This document shows positions 1 through 11,788 of a DNA stretch of 64,000 nucleotides, in pieces; position 1 is the stretch's first letter, and each line of letters starts with the position of its first letter. The position numbers were made by a program, and so were the translations under genes. This DNA is from Achatina immaculata (taxonomy: Eukaryota > Mollusca > Gastropoda > Stylommatophora > Achatinidae). The notes beneath the pieces are model-generated. The model searched no databases. It had not been told where the DNA came from and saw nothing but the letters and a program-made list of their open reading frames with translations. The stretch is taken from positions 47,903,074 to 47,967,073 of the forward strand of contig CM019696.1 in assembly GCA_009760885.1 (NCBI GenBank), written 5' to 3'.

Positions 1-660
1 TCCTATTTAGAATCTAGAGAACATAAAGATTGTCAAAAGGCCACAGGACAGCATTATCTACAAGAACTACAGCAGAAAGATGTCAACGACGATGGTGGAG
101 AGAGAGAAGAGACGGTTACAGAGGATGCACACCGTCCCATGCATGGGATCCATGCCTGGCTTTCCATTACAAACTTTACCCATAATTCACATGGAAGAGA
201 TCACAACAGAAATGTGATACTTCCATTACATCACTTACGTGAAGTTTTGTGAGGGGAGCTATTTAGGTTTCAGTTAGGGGCCTTGATTGAATGATTGAAA
301 AAAACTGGAAATCTCTGACTGAAGGCAATACATGAATGATTGAATGGATATAGAGAGAGATGGATTGTGAGAATATTTGAAGAAAATGTATGCAGAAAAA
401 ACGAATTCATAAAAATGAACTAATGAACATAATAATGAATGACACATAAAAGTTGTTAAGTTCAGCATATAACTGCAATGCTTTATTATTTGCTGCTTAT
501 GTCATAAGATTTCGAAACACAAGTATTATGTCAGGTGGTTAAAGAGGTATGCTTGAGTTAACCTGAGTGAAGCTTATTTAAGTTTCTTGGCAAACTACTC
601 CGCTGTGGAGCAGAACATCTAAAGTCTTACCCACCATTGGCCAAGCTGGAAGTTTGTGTC
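1..660. other. Unannotated AT-rich non-coding DNA
   Basis: No coding frame, RNA gene or repeat that I recognise. Short open frames here are AT-rich chance frames. The segment ends where the 53-bp tandem array begins. Confidence 0.5.
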
Positions 661-666
661 AGCTTA

Positions 667-1134
667 TTACTTGCTATGTCACGATTTGTCTCTAGTTAGC
701 TCATATCCTGATAACACTGTTACTTGCTATGTCATGATTTGTCTCTTGTTGGCTCATATCCTGATAACACTGTTACTTGCTGTGTCATGATTTGTCTCTA
801 GTTAGCTCATATCCTGATAACACTGTTACTTGCTGTGTCATGATTTGTCTCTAGTTAGCTCATATCCTGATAACACTGTTACTTGCTATGTCATGATTTG
901 TCTCTAGTTAGCTCATATCCTGATAACATTTTTACTTGCTATGTCATGATTTGTCTCTAGTTAGCTCACATCCTGATAACACTGTTACTTGCTTTGTCAC
1001 GATTTGTCTCTAGTTAGCTCACATCCTGATAACACTGTTACTTGCTATGTCACGATTTGTCTCTAGTTAGCTCATATCCTGATAACATTTTTACTTGCTA
1101 TGTCATGATTTGTCTCTAGTTAGCTCATATCCTG
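667..1134. repeat. 53-bp tandem repeat, about 9 copies
   Basis: The unit contains the core CATGATTTGTCTCTAGTTAG followed by a CTCATATCCTGATAACA segment. Successive TTACTTGC anchors fall at 667, 720 and 773, giving a 53-bp period. Copies differ by a few substitutions (ATGATT/ACGATT, CACTG/CATTT). The last copy breaks off with one inserted base near 1134. No frame stays open across it. Confidence 0.93.
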
Positions 1135-1139
1135 AATAA

Positions 1140-1470
1140 CATCATCCCTTTCTCAGGTTCACAATGTCCAGGCATCAACACTGTTCATCTCTCAGGTTTG
1201 CTGGTGTCAAGATAACACTGTCTCAGTTTCAAGATTGCTGACATCCACATTTCCACACTGTCCATCTCTGAGGTTTACTGATGTCCTGATACCAGAATTG
1301 TCCATTTCTCAGGTTTGCTGGTGTTCTGGTAATGATAAAGTCACTCTCAGGTTTGCTGGTGTCCTTGCAACAACATTGTTCCTCTATCAGGTTTGTTGAT
1401 GTCCTTATAGCACTGTCCCTGTCATATTTGCTGGTGTCTGGATAACATCACCCTCTCAGGTTGGCTGATT
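1140..1470. repeat. Degenerate tandem repeat with a TCTCAGGTTTGCTGGTGTCC core
   Basis: The motif CTCAGGTTTGCTGGTGTC recurs with substitutions and variable spacing of about 45-65 bp, each time followed by a GATAACA-CTGTCC-like segment. The GATAACACTG phrase is shared with the adjacent 53-bp array, so the two arrays may be related, this one being older and more decayed. Confidence 0.65.
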
Positions 1471-1889
1471 ACTTCATCCTTGTCATATCTGCTGGTCATC
1501 CTTCTCTCTTAGACCTGCTTCCTGTCACAGAAGTGTATAAAGGACACACAGTGTGTTGGTGCCAATATTTTTCTTCACTTTTTGGCCCACAAGAAGGCAT
1601 GCTCAGTGATGCCTGGCTACCTAGTGATGATGCCTGTACATTCAGCTGGATTATGTGAAGTAATGATTATAGTGATACAATCAACAATTAGAAGAGACCT
1701 CTATGAGGACTTGTTTTGGAGATGTTATGTAATATTTGTACGGTTTTTTTTTCTTCTGTCTAATGAAATATTCTGGCGCCTTATCCTGTGATTGCTGATA
1801 TCAAGGCAGTGTACTTTACTTGTTTCTAACACAGGAGATTACTCTCCAGGTGTTAGTATAGCATACTGGATAAAGAACAACTTGCCTTT
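1471..1889. other. Non-coding spacer
   Basis: Two short overlapping open frames lie here but have no recognisable motif or coding signal. A poly-T tract is at about 1744-1752. Nothing else is supported. Confidence 0.4.
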
Positions 1890-2450
1890 TCTATGTATGT
1901 ATCAGTGTCTATCTTTAACGTGCATGTAGGTGAAATAGCTCATTTTGTAGATTTTTAGGTAATTTAGCTTATATTTTGCGTGTATGAAGATGTACGTGTC
2001 AGTGAGTTTAACAGTTTTATACGTATAGATGATTAGCTTACATTTTGTACATGTCTTCTTTATGTGAGCAAGTTTATATTTTGCATATAAATGAGCATAT
2101 ATTTTGTATGTATGTAAATAAATGGGGTTATACTGTGTATATGTACATATGAATGAGCATATATTGTGTATGTACACAAATGAGGTTGTATATAGATGAG
2201 TGAGCTTATATTATGTATTTTATGTACATGAATTGGCTTAAATTTTGTATGCATGTAGTTGCACGAGGCTGTATGTCTGAATTATATAAATGAAATTGTC
2301 AAAATTTTATATTTATGTAAACAAACACATCACATTTTGTGTGTATGCAGATGAAAACATCACATTATGTATATGTGTGTGTATGTATTTACATATTACC
2401 TTCTGTTCATATGTAAGTGAACTTATTGCATTATGTATGTACAGAAGAGA
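1890..2450. repeat. Highly degenerate AT-rich tandem repeat (~35-45 bp)
   Basis: The phrases GAGCTTATATTTTGTATGTA and ATGTACATAxATGAG recur about a dozen times with irregular spacing (for example 2065-2110, 2150-2170, 2200-2260). The apparent Tyr/Ile/His-rich frames on both strands arise from this low-complexity composition and are not genes. Confidence 0.65.
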
Positions 2451-2540
2451 TAGCATATTTTATGAACCTACTGAAAGAAAAAAACAATCAATAAAGAACT
2501 TACTCTTAAATGTGACAAAACACACACACACAAAAATGAC

Positions 2541-3361
2541 ATAAATGTGACAGCCATGTTTGTTTTCCAGTGAGTGAAAATGTCAAATGAATATCATGAA
2601 GAATATAGAAAAATTGGTTATGAAGAAAAGGTAGATGAAGGCATGTATTACATGTATACAAAATGTTGAATCACATTCTGTATCTCATCTTTTATAACAG
2701 CCACATGTATGTAAGATAAGACATTTTTTTGTCACTTAGCCTGTGTTTGAATTTGTTAAAATGTGTCCCTGAAAGGTTGCTTGTATTTTATCTCCTTTGT
2801 TTACATATTGCCCTTACTGTTATTTTCTTACCTGATCATTGTAATATATATATTATATATATATATTTGTAAAACTGCATCTTCTGGCCTCATTTGTCTT
2901 GACTTCAAATACTAAAGAACAACTACATGTCCCTTTACTTTCAATTTAATGATTCTACTACAAGTCAGGTAGTTTTCGGGCCATCTTGCTGGTCCTACTG
3001 TTTTCCTTCTGTAAGTGTTTCATAGTTTTAAATATATTATTTTACATAACTAATTTTTTGTATTAAATATTTTTATATAACATTTAAGTCCATATATAAA
3101 ACCAAAAAAAATAATCATAAGAGATAATATAGTTAATATAACACTAAGCACCTTACTTTACATCTGACCCCATTCTGTTGGCACCATTCAGAATGTTCAA
3201 CTCCTTGTTTAATAAACAAAGCTACATTCAAGTTGTGTTTTTTCTCTGTATTCTTCACTAAATAATGTCACCATGATACAAGTAACAGAAAGCAGCACAC
3301 AATTTTAATCAGTGCTGTAACTAACAACTTCTTGTCACCTGCTGCTTTGAGGATCTTTGAG
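2541..3361. other. AT-rich non-coding spacer with a short TA microsatellite
   Basis: A (TA)n tract is at about 2845-2868. The rest is AT-rich with poly-A/T patches and no coding signal. It abuts the 30-bp minisatellite. Confidence 0.5.
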
Positions 3362-3363
3362 TA

Positions 3364-6245
3364 CAGGCATCAAGCAGGATGAGGTGTGAGTTACAGGCAT
3401 CAAGCAGGATGAAGTGTGAGTTACAGGCATCAAACAGGGTGAGGTGTGAGTTACAGGCATCAAGCAGGATGAAGTGTGAGTTACATGCATCAAGCAGGAT
3501 GAAGTGTGAGTTACAGGCATCAAGCAGGATGAGGTGTGAGTTACAGGCTTCAAGCAGGATGAAGTGTGAGTTACAGGCATCAAGCAGGATGAGTTGTGAG
3601 TTACAGACATCAAGCAGGATGAGGTGTGAGTTACAGGCATCAAGCAGGATGAGGTGTGAGTTACAGGCATCAAGCAGGGTGAGGTGTGAGTTACAGGCAT
3701 CAAGCTGGGCGAGGTGTGAGTTACAGGCATCAAGCAGGGTGAGGTGTGAGTTACAGGCATCAAGCAGGGTGAGGTGTGAGTTACAGGCATCAAACAGGGT
3801 GAGGTGTGAGTTACAGGCATCAAGCAGGGTGAGGTGTGAGTTACAGGCATCAAGCAGGGTGAGGTGTGAGTTACAGGCATCAAGCAGGGTGAGGTGTGAG
3901 TTACAGGCATCAAGCAGGGGTGAGGTGTGAGTTACAGGCATCAAGCAGGGTGAGGTGTGAGTTACAGGCATCAAGCAGGGTGATGTGTGAGTTACAGGCA
4001 TCAAGCAGGATGAGGTGTGAGTTACAGGCATCAAGTAGGATGAGGTGTGAGTTACAGGCATCAAGCAGGATGAAGTGTGAGTTACAGGCATCAAGCAGGA
4101 TGAGGTGTGAGTTACAGGCATCAAGCAGGGTGAGGTGTGAGTTACAGGCATCAAGCAGGGTGAGGTGTGAGTTACAGGCATCAAGCAGGTGTGAGGTGTG
4201 AGTTACATGCATCAAGCAGCGGTGAGGTGTGAGTTACATGCATCAAGCAAGATGAGGTGTGAGTTACAGGCATCAAACAGGATGAGGTGTGAGTTACAGG
4301 CATCAAGCAGGGGTGAGGTGTCAGTTACAGGCATCAAGCAGGGTGAGGTGTGAGTTACAGGCATCAAGCAGGATGAAGTGTGAGTTACAGACATCAAGCA
4401 CGATGAGGTGTGAGTTACAGGCATCAAGCAGGGTGAGGTGTGAGTTACAGGCATCAAGGAGTGTGAGGTGTGAGTTACAGGCATCAAGCAGAGTGAGGTG
4501 TGAGTTACATGCATCAAGGAGTGTGATGTGTGCATTACTGGCATCAAGCAGGGTGAGGTGTGAGTTACAGGCATCAAGGAGTGTGAGGTGTGAGTTACAG
4601 GCATCAAGCAGAGTGAGGTGTGAGTTACATGCATCAAGCAGGGGTGAGGTGTGAGTTACATGCATCAAGCAGGGTGAGGTATGAGCTACAGGCATCAAGC
4701 AGGGTGAGGTGTGAGTTACAGGCATCAAGCAGGGTGAGGTGTGAGTTAGAGGCATCAAGCAGGGTGAGGTGTGAGTTACAGGCATCAAGCAGGGTGAGGT
4801 GTGAGTTACAGGCATCAAGCAGGGTGAGGTGTGAGTTACAGGCATCAAGCAGGGGTGAGGTGTGAGTTACAGGCATCAAGGTGGGTGAGGCGTGAGTTAC
4901 AGGCATCAAGCAGGGTGAGGTGTGAGTTACAGGCATCAAGCAGGGTGATGTGTGAGTTACAGGCATCAAGCAAGATGAGGTGTGAGTTACAGGCATCAAG
5001 GAGGATGAGGTGTGAGTTACAAGCATCAAGCAGGATGAAGTGTGAGTTACAGGCATCAAGCAGGATGAGGTGTGAGTTACAGGCATCAAGCAGGGTGAGG
5101 TGTGAGTTACAGGCATCAAGCAGGGTGAGGTGTGAGCTACAGGCATCAAGCAGGGTGAGGTGTGAGTTACAGGCATCAAGCAGGATGAAGTGTGAGTTAC
5201 AGGCATCAAGCAGGATGAGGTGTGAGTTACAGGCATCAAGCAGGGTGAGGTGTGAGTTACATGCATCAAGCAAGATGAGGTGTGAGTTACATGCATCAAG
5301 CAGGGTGAGGTGTGAGTTACATGCATCAAGCAAGATGAGGTGTGAGTTACATGCATCAAGCAGGGTGAGGTGTGAGTTACATGCATCAAGCAGGGTGAGG
5401 TGTGAGTTACATGCATCAAGCAGGGTGAGGTGTGAGTTACATGCATCAAGCAGGGTGAGGTGTGAGTTACATGCATCAAGCAGGGTGAGGTGTGAGTTAC
5501 ATGCATCAAGCAAGATGAGGTGTGAGTTACATGCATCAAGCAGGGTGAGGTGTGAGTTACATGCATCAAGCAAGATGAGGTGTGAGTTACATGCATCAAG
5601 CAGGGTGAGGTGTGAGTTACATGCATCAAGCAGGGTGAGGTGTGAGTTACATGCATCAAGCAAGATGAGGTGTGAGTTACATGCATCAAGCAGGGTGAGG
5701 TGTGAGTTACATGCATCAAGCAAGATGAGGTGTGAGTTACAGGCATCAAGCAAGATGAGGTGTGAGTTACAGGCATCAAGCAGGGTGAGGTGTGAGTTAC
5801 AGGCATCAAGCAAGATGAGGTGTGAGTTACATGCATCAAGCAGGGTGAGGTGTGAGTTACATGCATCAAGCAAGATGAGGTGTGAGTTACATGCATCAAG
5901 CAGGGTGAGGTGTGAGTTACATGCATCAAGCAAGATGAGGTGTGAGTTACAGGCATCAAGCAGGATGAGGTGTGAGTTACAGGCATCAAGCAAGATGAGG
6001 TGTGAGTTACATGCATCAAGCAGGGTGAGGTGTGAGTTACATGCATCAAGCAGGGTGAGGTGTGAGTTACAGGCATCAAGCAGGGTGAGGTGTGAGTTAC
6101 AGGCATCAAGCAGGGTGAGGTGTGAGTTACATGCATCAAGCAAGATGAGGTGTGAGTTACAGGCATCAAGCAGGGTGAGGTGTGAGTTACAGGCATCAAG
6201 CAGGATGAGGTGTGAGTTACAGGCATCAAGCAGGGTGAGGTGTGA
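3364..6245. repeat. 30-bp minisatellite, array 1, about 96 copies
   Basis: Core GTGAGTTACAGGCATCAAGC with a 30-bp period, two units per 60 bases. The main variable sites are CAGG/CATG before CATCAAG and CAAGCAGGGT/CAAGCAAGAT after it. Several 31- or 32-base units (near 3915, 4190, 4217, 4310, 4641 and 4853) shift the phase. Because 30 is divisible by 3 and the unit lacks stops in several frames, long open frames (up to about 547 codons) appear on both strands. Changing frame at the 31-bp units and being open on both strands argue strongly against coding. Between about 5250 and 6060 the units alternate as 60-bp dimers. Confidence 0.97.
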
Positions 6246-6810
6246 ACTAAGTCATGTTTCTTTATTGCTGTAGACAAGCCTCAAACAACAGGCGACCAGG
6301 ACATCAGTTTCTATTTCTGTCAGACAGGTACAAGCAACACAATAGCCTGTCTGCAGAAGCTCATCGCAGAGATGTAGGACAGAATCTTAAATGAACCAAG
6401 AATCCCAAAAAAATCTGATCAAGGGAAGTACAGGCTTGCCTGATGCATGAAACATCTGGTGATCATGTTACAAGAAAGAGAACACTCCTAAACATGCTGG
6501 GGTCAGACAAGCTCTGTTCTACAGCACCAAAACCAGACAATCCACAAACATCAGGAAGCTTACAATACTAGATGAAACAAATAAGAGATGAAGTTTAGTA
6601 ATTATAAAGTTATGAACAGTATCTCTCTCTCTCTCTCGCACGCACGCACGCATGCACACGCACATACAATGTTTTTACTTGCCTGCCACTGGACAAAAAT
6701 AATTCTACAAACATGAACAATGACAGTCATTAAAATAAAAAGAATTTTCTCAGCTTCAAGTAAAACATACAGCTAAAATCTGTCAGAGGATATCACTGCT
6801 TATATTTATT
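6246..6810. other. Composite spacer, copy 1 (follows the 30-bp array)
   Basis: Non-repetitive sequence, nearly identical to 9676-10244. It holds a CT/CGCA microsatellite at about 6621-6662 and a small exon-like patch at 6274-6327. Apart from that patch I see no gene. Confidence 0.7.
6274..6327 (+). other. Exon-like 54-bp patch with splice-like borders
   Basis: Preceded by a pyrimidine-rich tract ending TTGCTGTAG and followed by GTACAAG after CAG, so both borders resemble splice sites. The enclosed 54 bases (18 codons) are open, and one frame stays open for about 20 further codons. The same patch occurs at 9705-9758 in the second composite copy, with a one-base difference in the upstream tract. 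I recognise no protein family. It could be a relic of an exon or of a retroelement. Confidence 0.2.
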
Positions 6811-7634
6811 GTAGAACACTGAGCTAAATTCTGTCACAGAGTCTTATATATAAAGTAGAACACTGAGCTAAATTCTGTCACAGAGTCTTATATATAAAGT
6901 AGAACAATGAACTAAATTCTGTCACAGAGTACTATATATAAAGTAGAACACTGAACTAAATTCTGTCACAGAGTCTTATATATAAGTAGAACACTGAACT
7001 AAATTCTGTCACAGAGTCTTATATAAAGTAGAACACTGAACTAAATTCTGTCACAGAGTCTTATATATAAAGTAGAACACTGAACTAAATTCTGTCACAG
7101 AGTCTTATATATAAAGTAGAACACTGAACTAAATTCTGTCACAGAGTCTTATATATAAAGTAGAACACTGAGCTAAATTCTGTCACAGAGTCTTATATAT
7201 AAAGTAGAACACTGAACTAAATCCTGTCACAGAGTCTTATATATAAAGTAGAACACTGAACTAAATCCTGTCACAGAGTCTTATATATAAAGTAGAACAC
7301 TGAGCTAAATTCTGTCACAGAGTCTTATATATAAAGTAGAACACTGAACTAAATCCTGTCACAGAGTCTTATATATAAAGTAGAACATGAAGCTAAATTC
7401 TGTCACAGAGTCTTATATATAAAGTAGAACACTGAACTAAATTCTGTCACAGAGTACTATATATAAAGTAGAACACGAAGCTAAATTCTGTCACAGAGTC
7501 TTATATATAAAATAGAACACTGAACTAAATTCTGTCACAGAGTACTATATATAAAGTAGAATATGACGCTAAATTCTGTCACATAGTCTTATATATAAAG
7601 TAGAACATGAAGCTAAAATATGTTACAGAGCTTC
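6811..7634. repeat. 44-bp minisatellite, array 1, about 19 copies
   Basis: Core CTAAATTCTGTCACAGAGTC followed by TTATATATAAAGTAGAACACTGA. Anchors GTCTTA at 6841 and 6885 give a 44-bp period. Some units lack the TA dinucleotide, and the last few are divergent (AACATGAAGC, AATATGACGC). It is AT-rich and non-coding. Confidence 0.95.
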
Positions 7635-7734
7635 AATGAGTACATACAACAATTCCAATTATTTGTCTCACTCTGCTCAAAGTTCACCCAGCAAACTCTC
7701 CTTTTCTCATCTTATTATACTGACTGAAGGCTTT

Positions 7735-7965
7735 TCTTCTGACCTGAATTTTGCTATTTGATTCTACACAAATTCTTGAGTTCAGTAATAATCACTGCAT
7801 TATCTGCATATATGAGAACATTATGTTCTTCCAGTGATAATTAATCAAGGCATTTCATTGATATTTATCAAAACCTTTTCCATGCAGAGGTTAAACAAGC
7901 AAAGAAACAATACACAACCTTGTCCAAATCATCTCTCCATGCCACTAAATGTATAATCCTTTCAC
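7735..7965 (-). pseudogene. Decayed LINE reverse-transcriptase fragment (copy 1)
   Basis: Minus-strand translation gives an RT-like order of motifs: a GQGCVLF..LFNLCMEKVL segment (compare the usual RQGCVLSPLLFNLYxE) followed after about 35 codons by VLIYADNAVII, a variant of the YADD catalytic box (positions about 7823-7797). In-frame stops and shifts are present, and the usual second aspartate reads as asparagine. It is a dead fragment of a non-LTR retrotransposon and is duplicated at 11558-11788. Confidence 0.55.
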
Positions 7966-8258
7966 GCCTTCCCACACCTGTTTTCTCTCAACCTGAACTA
8001 TTTTATTACTATGTCTTTTCTGGCCCAATCAATTTCTCTTAGGCATTCAAGCATCCAGTCAGGCATTGATGTTGAGCTCTTTTGGCAGTACTCACCGAAC
8101 AACAAGAGCTTACTAAAATTAGCACAACAGTCTTCTCAGCTGCAACTAAAGAGAAAAGTAGCTGCTCTCTTACAGTGAGAATGTAACCACGGCCACATGA
8201 ATAACTAATGTAATGAATCATGGAAATGCAAAACACCACTCGGAATCACTGTAATGAT
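7966..8258. other. Composite spacer tail, copy 1
   Basis: Non-repetitive sequence matching 11789-12084. It ends in TGTGAGTTA at 8259-8267, which is also the beginning of the 30-bp minisatellite unit. Confidence 0.6.
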
Positions 8259-9675
8259 TGTGAGTTACAGGCATCAAGCAAGATGAGGTGTGAGTTACAT
8301 GCATCAAGCAAGATGAGGTGTGAGTTACATGCATCAAGCAAGATGAGGTGTGAGTTACATGCATCAAGCAAGATGAGGTGTGAGTTACAGGCATCAAGCA
8401 AGATGAGGTGTGAGTTACATGCATCAAGCAAGATGAGGTGTGAGTTACATGCATCAAGCAAGATGAGGTGTGAGTTACAGGCATCAAGCAAGATGAGGTG
8501 TGAGTTACAGGCATCAAGCAAGATGAGGTGTGAGTTACATGCATCAAGCAAGATGAGGTGTGAGTTACAGGCATCAAGCAGGATGAGGTGTGAGTTACAG
8601 GCATCAAGCAGGGTGAGGTGTGAGTTACAGGCATCAAGCAGGATGAGGTGTGAGTTACAGGCATCAAGCAGGGTGAGGTGTGAGTTACAGGCATCAAGCA
8701 AGATGAGGTGTGAGTTACAGGCATCAAGCAGGGTGAGGTGTGAGTTACATGCATCAAGCAAGATGAGGTGTGAGTTACATGCATCAAGCAAGATGAGGTG
8801 TGAGTTACATGCATCAAGCAAGATGAGGTGTGAGTTACAGGCATCAAGCAGGGTGAGGTGTGAGTTACATGCATCAAGCAAGATGAGGTGTGAGTTACAG
8901 GCATCAAGCAGGGTGAGGTGTGAGTTACAGGCATCAAGGAGTGTGAGGTGTGAGTTACATGCATCAAGCAAGATGAGGTGTGAGTTACAGGCATCAAGCA
9001 GGGGTGAGGTGTGAGTTACAGGCATCAAGCAGGATGAGGTGTGAGTTACAGGCATCAAGCAGGGGTGAGGTGTGAGTTACATGCATCAAGCAAGATGAGG
9101 TGTGAGTTACAGGCATCAAGCAGGGTGAGGTGTGAGTTACAGGCATCAAGCAGGGTGAGGTGTGAGTTACAGGCATCAAGCAGGATGAGGTGTGAGTTAC
9201 AGGCATCAAGCAGGATGAGGTGTGAGTTACATGCATCAAGCAGGATGAGGTGTGAGTTACAGGCATCAAGCAGGGTGAGGTGTGAGTTACAGGCATCAAG
9301 CAGGATGAGGTGTGAGTTACAGGCATCAAGCAGGGTGAGGTGTGAGTTACAGGCATCAAGCAGGGTGAGGTGTGAGTTACAGGCATCAAGCAGGGTGAGG
9401 TGTGAGTTACAGGCATCAAGCAGGATGAGGTGTGAGTTACAGGCATCAAGCAGGGTGAGGTGTGAGTTACAGGCATCAAGCAGGGTGAGGTGTGAGTTAC
9501 ATGCATCAAGCAGGGTGAGGTGTGAGTTACAGGCATCAAGCAGGGTGAGGTGTGAGTTACAGGCATCAAGCAGGATGAGGTGTGAGTTACAGGCATCAAG
9601 CAGGGTGAGGTGTGAGTTACAGGCATCAAGCAGGATGAGGTGTGAGTTACAGGCATCAAGCAGGGTGAGGTGTGA
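8259..9675. repeat. 30-bp minisatellite, array 2, about 47 copies
   Basis: Same unit as 3364-6245 (core GTGAGTTACAGGCATCAAGC). The left part (about 8261-8580) is dominated by the CAAGCAAGAT variant, the right part by CAGGGT and CAGGAT. Two 31-bp units near 9000 and 9061 shift phase. The right flank (TGTGAACTAAGTCATG) is identical to that of array 1. Confidence 0.97.
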
Positions 9676-10244
9676 ACTAAGTCATGTTTCTTTAGTTGCT
9701 GTAGACAAGCCTCAAACAACAGGCGACCAGGACATCAGTTTCTATTTCTGTCAGACAGGTACAAGCAACACAATAGCCTGTCTGCAGAAGCTCATCGCAG
9801 AGATGTAGGACAGAATCTTAAATGAACCAAGAATCCCAAAAAAATCTGATCAAGGGAAGTACAGGCTTGCCTGATGCATGAAACATCTGGTGATCATGTT
9901 ACAAGAAAGAGAACACTCCTAAACATGCTGGTCTGGTCAGACAAGCTCTGTTCTACAGCACCAAAACCAGACAATCCACAAACATCAGGAAGCTTACAAT
10001 ACTAGATGAAACAAATAAGAGATGAAGTTTAGTAATTATAAAGTTATGAACAGTATCTCTCTCTCTCTCTCGCACGCACGCACGCATGCACACGCACATA
10101 CAATGTTTTTACTTGCCTGCCACTGGACAAAAATAATTCTACAAACATGAACAATGACAGTCATTAAAATAAAAAGAATTTTCTCAGCTTCAAGTAAAAC
10201 ATACAGCTAAAATCTGTCAGAGGATATCACTGCTTATATTTATT
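9676..10244. other. Composite spacer, copy 2
   Basis: Near-identical to 6246-6810, including the exon-like patch (9705-9758) and the CT/CGCA microsatellite (about 10053-10095). Differences are a few indels, such as a duplicated GGTCT near 9931. No independent gene is visible. Confidence 0.7.
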
Positions 10245-11458
10245 GTAGAACACTGAGCTAAATTCTGTCACAGAGTCTTATATATAAAGTAGAACACTGA
10301 GCTAAATTCTGTCACAGAGTCTTATATATAAAGTAGAACAATGAACTAAATTCTGTCACAGAGTCTTATATATAAAGTAGAACACTGAACTAAATTCTGT
10401 CACAGAGTCTTATATAAAGTAGAACACTGAACTAAATTCTGTCACAGAGTCTTATATAAAGTAGAACACTGAACTAAATTCTGTCACAGAGTCTTATATA
10501 TAAAGTAGAACACTGAACTAAATTCTGTCACAGAGTCTTATATTTATTGTAGAACACTGAGCTAAATTCTGTCACAGAGTCTTATATATAAAGTAGAACA
10601 CTGAGCTAAATTCTGTCACAGAGTCTTATATATAAAGTAGAACAATGAACTAAATTCTGTCACAGAGTCTTATATATAAAGTAGAACACTGAACTAAATT
10701 CTGTCACAGAGTCTTATATAAAGTAGAACACTGAACTAAATTCTGTCACAGAGTCTTATATAAAGTAGAACACTGAACTAAATTCTGTCACAGAGTCTTA
10801 TATATAAAGTAGAACACTGAACTAAATTCTGTCACAGAGTCTTATATATAAAGTAGAACACTGAACTAAATTCTGTCACAGAGTCTTATATATAAAGTAG
10901 AACACTGAGCTAAATTCTGTCACAGAGTCTTATATATAAAGTAGAACACTGAACTAAATCCTGTCACAGAGTCTTATATATAAAGTAGAACACTGAACTA
11001 AATCCTGTCACAGAGTCTTATATATAAAGTAGAACACTGAGCTAAATTCTGTCACAGAGTCTTATATATAAAGTAGAACACTGAACTAAATCCTGTCACA
11101 GAGTCTTATATATAAAGTAGAACATGAAGCTAAATTCTGTCACAGAGTCTTATATATAAAGTAGAACACTGAACTAAATTCTGTCACAGAGTACTATATA
11201 TAAAGTAGAACACGAAGCTAAATTCTGTCACAGAATCTTATATATAAAATAGAACACTGAACTAAATTCTGTCACAGAGTACTATATAAAGTAGAACACG
11301 AAGCTAAATTCTGTCACAGAATCTTATATATAAAATAGAACACTGAACTAAATTCTGTCACAGAGTACTATATATAAAGTAGAATATGACGCTAAATTCT
11401 GTCACATAGTCTTATATATAAAGTAGAACATGAAGCTAAAATATGTTACAGAGCTTCA
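10245..11458. repeat. 44-bp minisatellite, array 2, about 28 copies
   Basis: Same unit as 6811-7634. The extra length is explained by an internal duplication: a block starting TTATATTTATTGTAGAACAC occurs at about 10236 and again at about 10539, so roughly seven units were copied together. A further two-unit block ending in CACAGAATC is repeated near 11215 and 11305. Confidence 0.95.
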
Positions 11459-11557
11459 ATGAGTACATACAACAATTCCAATTATTTGTCTCACTCTGCT
11501 CAAAGTTCACCCAGCAAACTCTCCTTTTCTCATCTTATTATACTGACTGAAGGCTTT

Positions 11558-11788
11558 TCTTCTGACCTGAATTTTGCTATTTGATTCTACACAAATTCTT
11601 GAGTTCAGTAATAATCACTGCATTATCTGCATATATGAGAACATTATGTTCTTCCAGTGATAATTAATCAAGGCATTTCATTGATATTTATCAAAACCTT
11701 TTCCATGCAGAGGTTAAACAAGCAAAGAAACAATACACAACCTTGTCCAAATCATCTCTCCATGCCACTAAATGTATAATCCTTTCAC
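11558..11788 (-). pseudogene. Decayed LINE reverse-transcriptase fragment (copy 2)
   Basis: Second copy of the fragment at 7735-7965 (same relative position, offset 3,823 bp). It carries the same YADN-type box and the same stops, so the decay predates the duplication. Confidence 0.55.

Noticed and set aside
667..1134. CRISPR-like array of direct repeats
   Set aside because: Repeats are contiguous with no unique spacers, and the sequence is clearly eukaryotic.
4634..6277. Open frames of up to 547 codons on both strands in the 30-bp array (MPVTHTSSCL-type and CELQASSRVR-type repeats)
   Set aside because: The period is divisible by three and the unit lacks stops in several frames on both strands. 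Frames swap at each 31-bp unit, there are no splice or start signals, and the same is true of 8218-9808.
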